Counted from the stretch's first letter, positions 24,801 to 32,723 are shown. The stretch is DNA of 64,000 nt from Paraeggerthella hongkongensis (GCF_003726035.1 NZ_QICD01000001.1:246877-310876); one strand, 5' to 3'. Notes: a model not told the origin generated them from the letters alone. Made by a program: numbers and translations.

Positions 24801-26218
24801 TGTTCTGCTTGGATGCGAAGGGGCAGTACCTGTATTCGTTCGATCCGGATGGCGGGGGCGAATGGGAAGCATGCGCTTCTCCTCGTTCGGCGGGGTTCGG
24901 CCTTCCGTATTTCCGAGTGGAGACATCGGCTACGTACGCGAATGGAAAAATCTGGTGCGCGGTGCAATACGAAACGGCGTCCGAAGATCCTGATTTCCCC
25001 TATGACTTATGCGTCGGTTTGATTTCTTACGACATTGCCGCCGATACGTGGTCTGATGCGCCCATCGGGTGTCTGTATATGCCTTCGTCCGGTTTGGGCG
25101 CTTATATCCCTAGAGTGGGAGTTGCCAGCTGCAATGGATCGGTTTTGATGTCGCAAGGCCGCGGGGAGGGGCGCACCGTTCTGAGCTATGATCCTGTGCT
25201 GGATGAAGTGGCGATGCTGTGGTCTGCCGGCCAAAGCCCCGCCGACGATCCTTTCTCTACGTTGCTGACCGGTCAGACGTCGGCTATGGCTGCAGCGGGC
25301 CCCCTTGTTTGCTTCGCGGGATTCGTCATCGCCGAAGCAGGGCCTGATGGTCAAGCTGCGGAATATGCCTTGACGCTCGGCACCTACGATGGGGAACGGT
25401 TCAGCCTGCTGGAGCCCACTGAGAACGCGCCGCGTTGCACCGCCGATGAGTTCGACGTATTCCAAGCCTATACCATGCAGGCCGTGGCGGCTACGGGCGA
25501 CTCGTTGGTGCTTGCGGGCGAGTCGGCAAAGGGCTTGGGCGAGGTGTACGCCGTAGATGCCCGAACGGGGCAGTGGCGCGGACTGGGCGCGAAGGCTCCC
25601 GGCAAGGGGCGAGCCGCCGTTTCCTCGGCGTGTTTCTGCCGAGGGTCCTACTACGTGCTGGCTGCGAGCGAGGACGAGGGCGGCTGGCCGACTACGTCGC
25701 TGTATCGTTTGCCCGATCAAGTGGAGTTGACGCCGAACGATCATGTGGCCGCTGCGCGGGCTGCGGAAGGCGGCGCGGCGCAGGTGAGCTATGATGCGAT
25801 AGCGGGGCCCAAGACGCGTGCGGAAGATGGCTTGACGGGCGCGTCGTCGCAGGTAGAGCACGTGGTTTTGGGCGATACGGTCACGTGGGCCGCAACGCCT
25901 GACAAGGGTTATTCGTTTGAGGGATGGTACGCTCAAGACGGCTCGCTCGTTGACGAAGAGGCCGTTCATCGGCAGCCCGTGACGGCCGATGTGACGTTGA
26001 CCGCTCGGTTCGCCGCCGTCGGGCCCGGCCCCGGCCCTGCGCCAGGCGGCGGATCCGAGCCGACGCCGCCGATGGCGCCGCAGGCGCAGCCCGACCCGAA
26101 GCCGCTCGCGTCCACCGGTGACGGGGCGCTTGCTGCGGTGGCGGTCGTCGCGCTTTCGGCGGCGGGGCTGATCTGCGCTCTGGCGCTTGCCGCGCGACGA
26201 CGCCGTGTCGGGCGCTAA
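21887..26218 (+). CDS. Large secreted S8 subtilisin-like protease with beta-propeller and LASTGD anchor
   Basis: A 1443-residue exported protease. The signal peptide has the core LIAVLCAFLLVVGLVPIAP at ~residues 25-44. An inhibitory pro-region ends near AGVLAVAP. The catalytic triad is intact: Asp326 (VAVLDTGVD), His379 (DSHGTHCAG) and Ser759 (GTSMACP); AGNDS near 478 supplies the oxyanion Asn. The Asn-Ser gap of ~280 residues is long and contains a probable beta-sandwich insert. Residues ~960-1290 read like Kelch/beta-propeller blades. A GYSFEGWYAQDG...VTLTARF repeat of the Listeria-Bacteroides (InlB B-repeat) kind follows, then Pro-rich spacer, LASTGD, membrane helix and RRRR. Start ATG 21887 follows GAAGAAGGG. 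Its substrates may be host or microbial surface proteins. Confidence 0.9.
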   Translation: MPSRSNPPFASWRFAPTCSRPLARLIAVLCAFLLVVGLVPIAPVAAYGEDGDGPAGAEAPTVEEMLNAGPYVEGEALVVYRDSVSQPRSRWFEPVDPLASAGFSVEESWDFSGVDAVAPKEEDSAAAHGGMARSAFGFGNELESGSSGDNAALDAKMDARVARVTKSNASTAELLEELQAARGVLAVAPNYVRKVAEPIKLQVPQGLADAMASAAAPTIPAEPAPAPAAGSASAASTSAADAAAQAQQPARSGVPTRPTSVVEGTDVLPVYGQGSPVANDPLLAMQWSLNNAIVTDGGTPANSDVDLAGVRAAAAAGKPNIVAVLDTGVDCSNVDLQDAMWENPGDIPGAPGGAGTHGFDFVDGDDQPLPDSNTFDDSHGTHCAGIVAASSDNATGISGVSPNTKIMAFRLAGKSTGGNSSDSTALAAYAYILHAKLAGENVVAASNSWIGLYSPVIEYAMNQAGRAGVLTVFCAGNDSVDAGTDAVGSVSYGLSDSPYIVNVAATSPYGAYATYSNHGKAIVDIAVPGSAILSTVATGAQAYLPAAAKLLDDAGPTPNERSLYYHNMADFAQDAANAEVVLLGVNGSPADQDRLQVSRGIGLDGRDALRFDVENGMAPDEGVSVSWRIDNPFKGMSWERARTARVAVMPGVSLSESYENGTGEVSAFASIYADDPEHTQVLGLGGSYGGIDGAGLSSAGFWDEESFELIVDQDSIAVGVTVLAWPSDQSNRTASVTVTDFGIGFPSNDQAYGYIGGTSMACPLVAGAVGLLASVHPNDSALDIRGRIVGGTKSLHDAASGDFPAYAGNYDTAGRPKRTASNGTLDLSVAAGDAVHPNTWAARAVEDGSGEGAGAGGEGEGADAGGAKTLVLEGYGLQRATALLIDGVAVDDALWQADADGSRVVVREPALLDGAHHMVEVSDGKATHYAKYAFPLVDQRISFERVSSLPDFALPDEAGSNAGVLIAAADRLFCLDAKGQYLYSFDPDGGGEWEACASPRSAGFGLPYFRVETSATYANGKIWCAVQYETASEDPDFPYDLCVGLISYDIAADTWSDAPIGCLYMPSSGLGAYIPRVGVASCNGSVLMSQGRGEGRTVLSYDPVLDEVAMLWSAGQSPADDPFSTLLTGQTSAMAAAGPLVCFAGFVIAEAGPDGQAAEYALTLGTYDGERFSLLEPTENAPRCTADEFDVFQAYTMQAVAATGDSLVLAGESAKGLGEVYAVDARTGQWRGLGAKAPGKGRAAVSSACFCRGSYYVLAASEDEGGWPTTSLYRLPDQVELTPNDHVAAARAAEGGAAQVSYDAIAGPKTRAEDGLTGASSQVEHVVLGDTVTWAATPDKGYSFEGWYAQDGSLVDEEAVHRQPVTADVTLTARFAAVGPGPGPAPGGGSEPTPPMAPQAQPDPKPLASTGDGALAAVAVVALSAAGLICALALAARRRRVGR

Positions 26219-26229
26219 AGGCGGAGGCG

Positions 26230-26263
26230 GTTGATGCGGGGCGCTTGTTGATGCGGGGCGCTT
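26230..26263. repeat. 17-bp tandem duplication
   Basis: GTTGATGCGGGGCGCTT occurs twice head-to-tail (26230-26246, 26247-26263) just after the protease stop codon, followed by TTTT. It may have arisen from slippage and could contribute to termination. Confidence 0.85.
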
Positions 26264-26320
26264 TTTTCGGGACGCTGCCGAGGTAGGTGGCGTCCCGTCC
26301 CGTCCTCGCGCACCCTCGCG

Positions 26321-26355
26321 CGTTTCGCCCCGTTTTGCCCCGTTTTGCCCCGTTC
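26321..26355. repeat. 10-bp tandem repeat CGTTTTGCCC
   Basis: Three and a half copies with one C/T difference in the first. It lies upstream of the T-box promoter region; no function is evident. Confidence 0.8.
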
Positions 26356-26429
26356 CCGATTTCGAAAAATCCCTTGCCATTTTTTCCCAACGTTATGCTA
26401 AAGTATGCGCCACAACTGAATACCTTGAA

Positions 26430-26711
26430 ACCGATGAGGCGAAAGACAAGCCATCATGAGCACTCACAGAGAGCGGGCGCAGCTGAGATTCCCGCAGTAA
26501 GCTGGATGGTATATGGATCGCTGAGGGAAAGGGGAAAGGGAGGCGCGGCGCGCAAGCGATCAAGCCGACCGAGTATCCGGACCGTGAGCCTGCGTTAAAG
26601 GCGGAGCATGTGATGGCATGCTCATGAGAGGGCCTCGAAATCGAGGCCAATAAAGGTGGCACCGCAGGTTGAAGACCTGTCCTTTATACGTAAAGGACAG
26701 GTCTTTTTTTT
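26430..26711 (+). ncRNA. Tryptophan T-box riboswitch with terminator
   Basis: A full transcriptional T-box leader. Stem I base GGCGA (26438-26442) pairs with TCGCT (26517-26521 region), and CCATC with GATGG above it. The specifier loop between them reads ATATGGA, with TGG at 26514-26516 followed by the usual purine, i.e. the tryptophan codon. The stem I apex motifs (AGAGAGCGGG, CTGAGATTCCCGC) are typical. The T-box sequence AAAGGTGGCACCGCAGG follows; its tRNA-end pairing bases TGGC (26657-26660) fit an acceptor ending GCCA, and bacterial tRNA-Trp has discriminator G73. A terminator with stem GACCTGTCCTTTA and eight T ends at 26711. Uncharged tRNA-Trp should turn on the transporter operon. Confidence 0.93.
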
Positions 26712-26742
26712 GTGCGCGGACGCGTAGAGGAAGGAAGCGAAC

Positions 26743-27342
26743 ATGGATCGTTGTCAGGAAAGCGGAGCGGCATCCGCCATACCGGTGCCGAAAGGCCGGC
26801 TGCGCGAGATGCCCGTCCCAAAGAAGAAGGCGGGCCTCACCACCCAGGATCTCATCCTGATAGCCGTGCTGCTGGCAGCGGGCGCGGTACTCAAGCTGAC
26901 GGTGGGCAGCGTGCTCACGTTCGCAGGCATGAAGCCCAACTTCATCATAGCCATGTACTGCCTGGCCATTGCGCTTACGCGGCCGAAGCCTTCGCAGGCG
27001 TTGGTGGTGGGTCTGCTGGCTGGCCTGATCTGCCAGATCCCCTTGCTGAGCGCTACGCCTTGGCTGAACATCCCCTCCGAGGCGCTCGGCGCTCTGACCA
27101 TGGGCTTGCTGGTGCTGATCCCCATGAAGGTGGGCCGCCTCAACGTGGGCACCGCCGTTGCGGCGTTCGTGTCCACGGTGGTGTCGGGCTATACGTTCGT
27201 GCTGTTGCTGGCCGCCATGAACGGCATAGACCTGGTGGTGGCCGTGGTCAGCTACGCGATCATGGTGTTCGGAACGGCGGCGTTCAACGCGGCGCTCGTG
27301 CAGATACTGGTTCTTCCCTTGCAGAAAGTGTTGAAGAAGTAG
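26743..27342 (+). CDS. trpP: ECF transporter S component, tryptophan-specific (TrpP family)
   Basis: A 199-residue membrane protein with five to six helices, the substrate-binding subunit of an energy-coupling-factor importer. The helices begin at LTTQDLILIAVLLAAGAVL, and the family landmark FAGMKPNFIIAMYCLAIAL matches the GGMKPD region of Bacillus TrpP. The stretch LVVGLLAGLICQIPLLSATPWLNIPSEALGAL also aligns with TrpP. Start ATG 26743 has GGAAGGAAG upstream. Specificity is supported independently by the T-box, whose codon is UGG. Encoded first in an operon with two ATPases and a T subunit, so this is a dedicated (group I) ECF transporter rather than one sharing a common module. Confidence 0.88.
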   Translation: MDRCQESGAASAIPVPKGRLREMPVPKKKAGLTTQDLILIAVLLAAGAVLKLTVGSVLTFAGMKPNFIIAMYCLAIALTRPKPSQALVVGLLAGLICQIPLLSATPWLNIPSEALGALTMGLLVLIPMKVGRLNVGTAVAAFVSTVVSGYTFVLLLAAMNGIDLVVAVVSYAIMVFGTAAFNAALVQILVLPLQKVLKK

Positions 27343-27377
27343 CCCGATTCGGGCAGAGAGCATGAAGGAATACCATC

Positions 27378-28259
27378 ATGATAGAGATACGAGATTTCAG
27401 TTTCCGTTATCGCGAGGGAGTTGCCCCCACCGTGCTGGATGTGAATCTGACCATACCGGATGGCGCGTTCGTGGGCATTACGGGCGCAGCGGGCTCGGGC
27501 AAGTCCACGCTTACGTACGCGCTGAACGGCATCATCCCGCACTGCTATCCCGGCGATTTCTACGGGGAGGTGCTCATCGACGGGCTGGATACCGTGGACA
27601 CCGATCTAACCGATCTGTCGCGCCTGGTGGGGAGCGTGTGCCAGGACATCGACAGCCAGATGGTGTCGTCGGTGGTGGAAGACGAGATGCTGTACGGGCT
27701 GGAGAACTTCGGCGTTCCCCGTGATCGGATCGAGCCGCGCATGGCGGAGGCTTTGGATGCGATGGGCATTTCCCACCTGCGCGACCGCGTGATAGCCACG
27801 CTTTCCGGCGGCCAGAAGCAGAAGGTGGCCATCGCGTCCATCCTGGCGCTTCGTCCGCGCGTGCTGGTTTTGGACGAGCCTACGGCCGAGCTGGACCCGG
27901 CCAGCTCGCTCGCCGTGTTCGACTTGCTGGCGCGTTACGCGTCCGAGCACGGTACCACCGTGGTGGTGGTCGAGCAGAAGATCGCCCTTTTGTCCGAATA
28001 CGCCGACCTGCTGGTCATCATGGACGAGGGTTCGGTGCGGTTCGCCGCGCCGCCCGCAGAGGTGCTCGAGCACAGCGACGAGCTGTTGGACATAGGCGTC
28101 AACTGCCCGCGTTCGACATCGCTCATGAACAGGCTGCGCAAGCGCGGCCTGTATCGCGGCGCGCTTTGCCGCAACGTGGAACAAGCGACGACGGCGTTGG
28201 CCGAATTGCTGCCGAAGGCGGATTCGGGAACGGTTGCCGGAAAGGAGGCGACGGCATGA
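27378..28259 (+). CDS. ecfA: ECF transporter ATPase subunit EcfA
   Basis: A 293-residue ABC ATPase that powers the tryptophan importer. Walker A is GAAGSGKST near residue 38, the Q-loop VCQDIDSQMVSS near 90, the signature LSGGQKQKVAIAS near 145, Walker B VLVLDEPTAELD near 165, and the switch EQK region replaces the usual His-loop wording. The C-terminal extension is typical of EcfA/CbiO-type subunits. It follows trpP by 35 bp and overlaps the second ATPase gene by four bases, so expression is coupled. Confidence 0.9.
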   Translation: MIEIRDFSFRYREGVAPTVLDVNLTIPDGAFVGITGAAGSGKSTLTYALNGIIPHCYPGDFYGEVLIDGLDTVDTDLTDLSRLVGSVCQDIDSQMVSSVVEDEMLYGLENFGVPRDRIEPRMAEALDAMGISHLRDRVIATLSGGQKQKVAIASILALRPRVLVLDEPTAELDPASSLAVFDLLARYASEHGTTVVVVEQKIALLSEYADLLVIMDEGSVRFAAPPAEVLEHSDELLDIGVNCPRSTSLMNRLRKRGLYRGALCRNVEQATTALAELLPKADSGTVAGKEATA

Positions 28260-29116
28260 TAGAGTTTCGCGACGTGCATGCGTCCTACGACGAGACGCTG
28301 CCCATCCTCAAAGGGGTGAGCTTTTCTATCCGAGAAGGGGAGTTCGTAGCGTTTGCCGGAACGAACGGTGCGGGGAAATCGACCACGATGCGCCTGATGA
28401 ACGGCTTGTTGAAGCCCGATGCGGGCAAGGTTCTGGTCGACGGCGCCCCCACGACCGATCTCAAAACCAGCCAGCTTGCGCGCACGGTGGGCTTCCTGTT
28501 CCAGAATCCCGATCGGCAGATCTGCTCGGGAACGGTGCGCGACGAGCTGCTGTTCGGCTTCAAGGCGCTCGGCGAAGACGGTCCCGATGCGCAGGCTCGC
28601 GTGGACGAGGCGGTTCGCTCGTTCGGGTTTCGCGCTGACGACGACCCGTTTTTGCTGAATCGCGGGGCGCGCCAATTGCTGGCGCTTGCGTCGGTCATCG
28701 TGCTCGGGCCGCGCGTCTTGGTTTTGGACGAGCCCACGACGGGGCTGGATTATCGCGAGTGCGTGAAGGTGATGGAGGCCGTGCGGGACCTGCACGAGCA
28801 GGGCGCCACGGTGATCATGGTGTGCCATGACATGGAAGTGGTGGCCGACTACGCCGAGCGCGTGATCGTGATGGACGACGGACGGGTGGTCGATGACGGC
28901 CGTACGTTCGACGTGCTGCGCAATCGGGCTACGCTTGAGCGGGCTTCGCTTGTGCCGCCCCAGGTGACGGCGGTGTCCCTTGGGTTGGCTGCTTGCCGTG
29001 CGGACTTGGCCGCCGCAGGCGTTGGCCATGCTGATACGTTGGACGAAATGGAGGCTGCGGTGGCGGCGCTGGCAGGCGCTTCGGACCGCGTCGAAACCCG
29101 GAAAGGGGACCGATGA
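28256..29116 (+). CDS. ecfA: ECF transporter ATPase subunit EcfA' (degenerate signature)
   Basis: A 286-residue ABC ATPase, partner of the preceding subunit. Walker A GTNGAGKST near residue 37, Q-loop FLFQNPDRQICSG near 80, Walker B VLVLDEPTTGLD near 160 and the His of VCHDMEVVADYAE are all present. The signature that normally reads LSGGQ is LNRGARQLLALAS. Degenerate signature variants are known in ECF heterodimers, where only one composite site may hydrolyse ATP efficiently. Start ATG at 28256 overlaps the previous stop; its own stop overlaps ecfT. Confidence 0.88.
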   Translation: MIEFRDVHASYDETLPILKGVSFSIREGEFVAFAGTNGAGKSTTMRLMNGLLKPDAGKVLVDGAPTTDLKTSQLARTVGFLFQNPDRQICSGTVRDELLFGFKALGEDGPDAQARVDEAVRSFGFRADDDPFLLNRGARQLLALASVIVLGPRVLVLDEPTTGLDYRECVKVMEAVRDLHEQGATVIMVCHDMEVVADYAERVIVMDDGRVVDDGRTFDVLRNRATLERASLVPPQVTAVSLGLAACRADLAAAGVGHADTLDEMEAAVAALAGASDRVETRKGDR

Positions 29117-29886
29117 TGGGCGGCTTTTTGGAGTACGTGCCGGGCGACAGCTTCCTGCATCGCATGAATCCCGTGGCAAAGCTGGCGTGCGCGCTGCTGT
29201 TGTCGGTAGCCTGCTTCTGCACGGGGAACCTGGTGTTTTTGGCTGCGGTGCTCGCGTTCGATTTCGCGTTGGCTGCCGCATGCGGCATGGTTCGCCAGGC
29301 TCTCGGCTTGGCGAAGGCGGTGTTCTTTTTCTCGCTTATCCTGGCTGTCATCCAAGTGCTCACCACGCCGACGGGCGCGGTCTTGCTGCCTTTGCCGTGG
29401 GGCTACGTTGGGACCGGCGGGTTGATGGCGGCGTTGACCACCATCGTGCGCCTCATCGCGGCGGCGGTTCCCTTGTTCCTGGTTCTGTACGTGACGAAGC
29501 TCACCGATTTGTCGAATGCCGTGGTCAAGGTGCTGCGCGTGCCGTATCGCTATGCGTTCACGTTCACGTCGACCGTTCATTTCATTCCCGTGTTCATGAA
29601 CGACATGAAGGGCATCATGGAAGCGCAGACGGCCCGCGGCGTGGAGTTCGACGCGGGCGGCATCGTGCGCAAGGTGCGCCTCATGGTGCCGCTGTGCGTG
29701 CCTTTGCTGGTGTCGTCGGTGCGCAAGACGAACAGCTCGGCCATTGCGGCCGAGGTTCGCGGCTTCAACCTGCGCACTGTGGCCAGCGGCTACAAGGAGT
29801 ACCCCTTTGCAGCGCGGGACGCGGTCGCGTTTGCCGCATGCCTTCTTCTGGTGGCGGCGGCGCTTGTCTTGGGAGCCGTCCAGTAG
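29113..29886 (+). CDS. ecfT: ECF transporter transmembrane subunit EcfT
   Basis: A 257-residue integral membrane scaffold that couples the two ATPases to the TrpP subunit. The N-terminus GDSFLHRMNPVAKLACALLL is typical of the family. The two cytoplasmic coupling-helix motifs are visible: TARGVEFDAGG near residue 170 and AEVRGFN near 220 (the ARG-type boxes that dock in the ATPase grooves). Four to five hydrophobic segments precede them. It is last in the T-box operon and overlaps ecfA' by four bases. The operon therefore encodes a complete S-A-A'-T importer. Confidence 0.9.
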   Translation: MMGGFLEYVPGDSFLHRMNPVAKLACALLLSVACFCTGNLVFLAAVLAFDFALAAACGMVRQALGLAKAVFFFSLILAVIQVLTTPTGAVLLPLPWGYVGTGGLMAALTTIVRLIAAAVPLFLVLYVTKLTDLSNAVVKVLRVPYRYAFTFTSTVHFIPVFMNDMKGIMEAQTARGVEFDAGGIVRKVRLMVPLCVPLLVSSVRKTNSSAIAAEVRGFNLRTVASGYKEYPFAARDAVAFAACLLLVAAALVLGAVQ

Positions 29887-29976
29887 CCTGATCGCGGGGC
29901 ATCGGCGGCCTTTGGAGGCTTTCGCTGCGCAACCGGAGGATTCGAACGGTGGCGGTGGGTCGGCTCGTGCTTTCCT

Positions 29977-30125
29977 GTGCAATTCTTACAGGAATGTTGC
30001 GTATTTCGGCCTGCATGGGCTTCTTCGTCGGCTCTTCGTCATGCTGGCGTTTCGTTTCCCCAGTTCGTGAGAGCAGAGCGTCGAATTGGGCTGATCGGCG
30101 CGCAACATTGCGGTGAAAATCGTGC
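29977..30125. mobile_element. 149-bp inverted-repeat element, copy B
   Basis: Left arm 29977-30001 (ATTCTTACAG and AATGTTGCG) and right arm 30101-30125 (CGCAACATTG...AAAATCGTGC) are imperfect inverted repeats, and total length equals copy A. It occupies most of the otherwise gene-free 29887-30359 gap between ecfT and nfo. The interior shares the word CCCAGTTCG with copy A. Confidence 0.7.
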
Positions 30126-30359
30126 AGGGTGAGGGCTGTGCGCCCTCGATGGGCTCGACCGATGCGCCGACTCGACCGACGCGCTCCCGGCCCGATTTGC
30201 AAGCGTGCTCGGCGCTCTCGGATGCGTTCGGTTGGGATGCATCCGGGAGCGCCGCACCCGGCAAGGCTTCCGTTTCGTTGCGATCTTGCGGAGCGTCCCG
30301 CATGATCTCCGGATTCTGGTACCATGGCATTTGAAATTGCTGCTTGGAAGGAATCATAT

Positions 30360-31211
30360 ATGTTCACCATCGGATGCCATCTATCGAGCGCCAAAGGCTA
30401 TCTCAAAATGGCCGAATCCGCCATATCCATCGACGCCAACACGTTCCAGTTCTTCACGCGCAATCCGCGCGGCGGGAAGGCCAAGGAGATCAACCCGAAG
30501 GACGTTGCGGCCTATGCCGCATATGCGGAAGAGCACGGCATCGTGCGCATACTGGCCCATGCGTCCTACACTTTGAACCCGGCATCCGACAAGCAGCAGA
30601 CGCGCGATTTCGCGCTCATGGTTTTGGCCGAAGACCTGGTGCGCATGGAAGAGACGCCGCATCAGCTGTACAACATGCATCCGGGCAGCGCGGTGGGGCA
30701 GCCCGTTGAGGTTGCCGTCGGCAAGATAGCCGACGCGCTCAACCGCTCGTTGCTGCCTCATCAGACCACCACGCTTCTGCTTGAAACGATGGCGGGCAAG
30801 GGAAGCGAGGTCGGCGGTACGTTCGAGGAGCTGGCCGCCATCATCGCGCAGATCGAACTGCAAGATCATGTGGGCGTGTGTCTTGACACGTGCCATGTAT
30901 GGGATGCGGGCTACGACATTGCGGGAGATCTGGATGGCGTGCTGGCGGAGTTCGACCGCGTGATCGGTCTCGACCGTTTGCGCGCTATCCATCTGAACGA
31001 CAGCTTGAACCCGTGCGGTTCGCATAAGGACCGTCATGCGCGCATCGGCGAGGGGCAGATTGGCTTCGAGGCCCTTGCCGCGGTGACGAACCATCCGAAG
31101 CTGCGCGACCTGCCGTTCTACCTGGAAACGCCCAACCCTGATCTGGCGGGCTACGCCGAAGAGATCGCCAAGCTGCGCGCGAGGCGCAAGGAGGATGCAG
31201 CTCGCTTGTAG
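30360..31211 (+). CDS. nfo: Endonuclease IV (AP endonuclease)
   Basis: A 283-residue TIM-barrel, zinc-dependent AP endonuclease. It starts MFTIGCHLSSAKGYLKMA, and the metal-ligand motifs follow in order: NMHPGSAVG near residue 110, LLETMAGKGSEVG near 145 (Glu), VCLDTCHVWDAGYD near 180 (Asp/His), HLNDS and HKDRHARIGEGQIG near 220-240, and LPFYLETP near 260 (Glu). The length is normal. ATG 30360 follows GGAAGGA; an in-frame start at 30324 lacks a site. It makes the 5' nick at abasic sites in base-excision repair. No operon partner. Confidence 0.95.
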   Translation: MFTIGCHLSSAKGYLKMAESAISIDANTFQFFTRNPRGGKAKEINPKDVAAYAAYAEEHGIVRILAHASYTLNPASDKQQTRDFALMVLAEDLVRMEETPHQLYNMHPGSAVGQPVEVAVGKIADALNRSLLPHQTTTLLLETMAGKGSEVGGTFEELAAIIAQIELQDHVGVCLDTCHVWDAGYDIAGDLDGVLAEFDRVIGLDRLRAIHLNDSLNPCGSHKDRHARIGEGQIGFEALAAVTNHPKLRDLPFYLETPNPDLAGYAEEIAKLRARRKEDAARL

Positions 31212-31264
31212 CGTCGAACGCCGTTCGCGGCGTGCGAAGGGGAGGGCAAGGCGGCGCGATTCTG

Positions 31265-32131
31265 CTACTTGATGACTACGGCTTGGGCGCCTAGCTCGTA
31301 GTAGCGTGCGGTCAGCTGCTGCAAGCTGCACTTCGTTTGCCCGACGAGCGAGTCGCTGATCAGCGCCGTGCCCTTATGCAGATCGTAGCCGCTCGCTACA
31401 ACGCAGTGGCTGTTCGGATAGAGTCGATAGACGCGGCCGTTCGCCTGTTCGACCCGATAGGCGTCGCCCGGGCTTTCAAGCCCTATCGTGCACCAGACGA
31501 TGACGGGATTTCCGGCGGCAACCTCGTCAAGCACCTCTTCGATCGTCGATCCGGTAAGGTCGAATGCCCCCAAAGGGGATCCCTGCGCGGAAAGGTACGC
31601 GTTGGCGGTCCGGACGATGGCCGGCGCCATGCAGCTGTGACCGTCGGTTGCATGCGGATCGCCCATGAACGCGGTTACGAAGTCGCTGTCGCTACGGGGC
31701 AGCCATGCATCGGCGATCTCGGTTTTGTCGAGTTCGAACCCAAGCGACAGCAGCGCGTTGGTCAGCGCGATCGATTCGCAGCCAGTGGGAAGCTCGGGGT
31801 TCTGCTGGAGCGCGGGCACGTCGAACGATACGGCTCTCGTCATGGAAGAGGAGTCTGCTTGCAAGGCGGCCACGTCCTGCGTGGCCCGCTCTTCGGAGTG
31901 GACGTCGGCGGCTGCGCGCGAAGAGGTCAGCAGGGAAAACGATACCGCGCCCGCGATCAGCAGCGCCGTCGCAAAAGCGCATAGGCGCACGGCTGTCCGG
32001 CGGTTGCGCTGCCGATTGAATATCGGACGTTCACATCGTGCGCGAGGGAGGGCCTGCCGGACGAGCGGTCGACGGCGGCGCGGGGCGCAACGGGCGCGCA
32101 ATGTGCGCCTGCGAGGCTGTTCGACGGTCAT
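31265..32131 (-). CDS. Membrane-anchored C39-family cysteine peptidase-like protein
   Basis: A 288-residue protein. A very basic N-terminus (many Arg) precedes one transmembrane helix (VRLCAFATALLIAGAVSFSLL, ~residues 48-68), so it is probably a single-pass protein with its domain outside. The peptidase_C39_2-like domain begins with VPALQQNPELPTGCESIALT near residue 105, where Cys of LPTGCES is the expected nucleophile; HCVVASGYD near 255 supplies the His and NPVIVWCTIG lies between. The family is common in Actinobacteria and Firmicutes but poorly characterised. It converges on nfo. Confidence 0.82.
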   Translation of the reverse strand: MTVEQPRRRTLRARCAPRRRRPLVRQALPRARCERPIFNRQRNRRTAVRLCAFATALLIAGAVSFSLLTSSRAAADVHSEERATQDVAALQADSSSMTRAVSFDVPALQQNPELPTGCESIALTNALLSLGFELDKTEIADAWLPRSDSDFVTAFMGDPHATDGHSCMAPAIVRTANAYLSAQGSPLGAFDLTGSTIEEVLDEVAAGNPVIVWCTIGLESPGDAYRVEQANGRVYRLYPNSHCVVASGYDLHKGTALISDSLVGQTKCSLQQLTARYYELGAQAVVIK

Positions 32132-32590
32132 GCGGCATCTTTCTCTCGAGCTGGGCGTGCTGCCAGCTTGTCGGTCGATGTTGAAAGCAGCCCGGCAGGC
32201 GTTCGCAGGGCCTCTTCATATCGAACACGTCGCACGATGCCGAATCGTTTCGCCCGCGGCAAAACCTCTTCGATTTTGCATTGAATGTTTGTGTCGGGCG
32301 TCGTAGGGCCTCATCGGCCGCATGGTCGCACGCTGCGCTTGTTTGGTGGAAAGGCCGGCAAGTTAACGGCGGCAATGTCACGTGTCGGCGGCGCCTTCGC
32401 AGGATCGGCGCCTTCTGCCAAAACGATCGAGTTTTGCGGCGATTTTTCGCCTTGTCGAGGCAATGCGATTAGGGGCGGTTTTTATCATGCCTGGTCAGAG
32501 GCTTGTCGCTTGCCATTATCCTTGTTTGAGGACCAGTAAAACTCATCTTTTTTGGCAGAAGGCACGGGCGTACGGCGCGATCCTAAAGAT

Positions 32591-32656
32591 CGGGCGCACG
32601 GCATGACGCGAACGGGCGTGTCATGCCGCGCCCGTTCGCGTCATGCCGTGCGCCCG
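32591..32656. terminator. Long perfect hairpin downstream of the aldehyde dehydrogenase gene
   Basis: Two exactly complementary 28-bp arms (32591-32618, 32629-32656) enclose a 10-base loop. It starts 68 bp after the aldehyde dehydrogenase stop. The remaining gap, 32132-32590, shows no gene. No U-tract is present, as for the 30-bp-arm hairpin at 16211. Confidence 0.7.
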
Positions 32657-32723
32657 CCGGGCGCGCTCGCCTCCTGATCTCCCGTCGCGTTTTTCGACGT
32701 ACCCTCTTGGAGCCTTGGAGGGC

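Noticed and set aside
26511..26517. AUG (methionine) as T-box specifier
   Set aside because: Codon position relative to the basal helix, the following purine, and the UGGC acceptor pairing fit tryptophan better.
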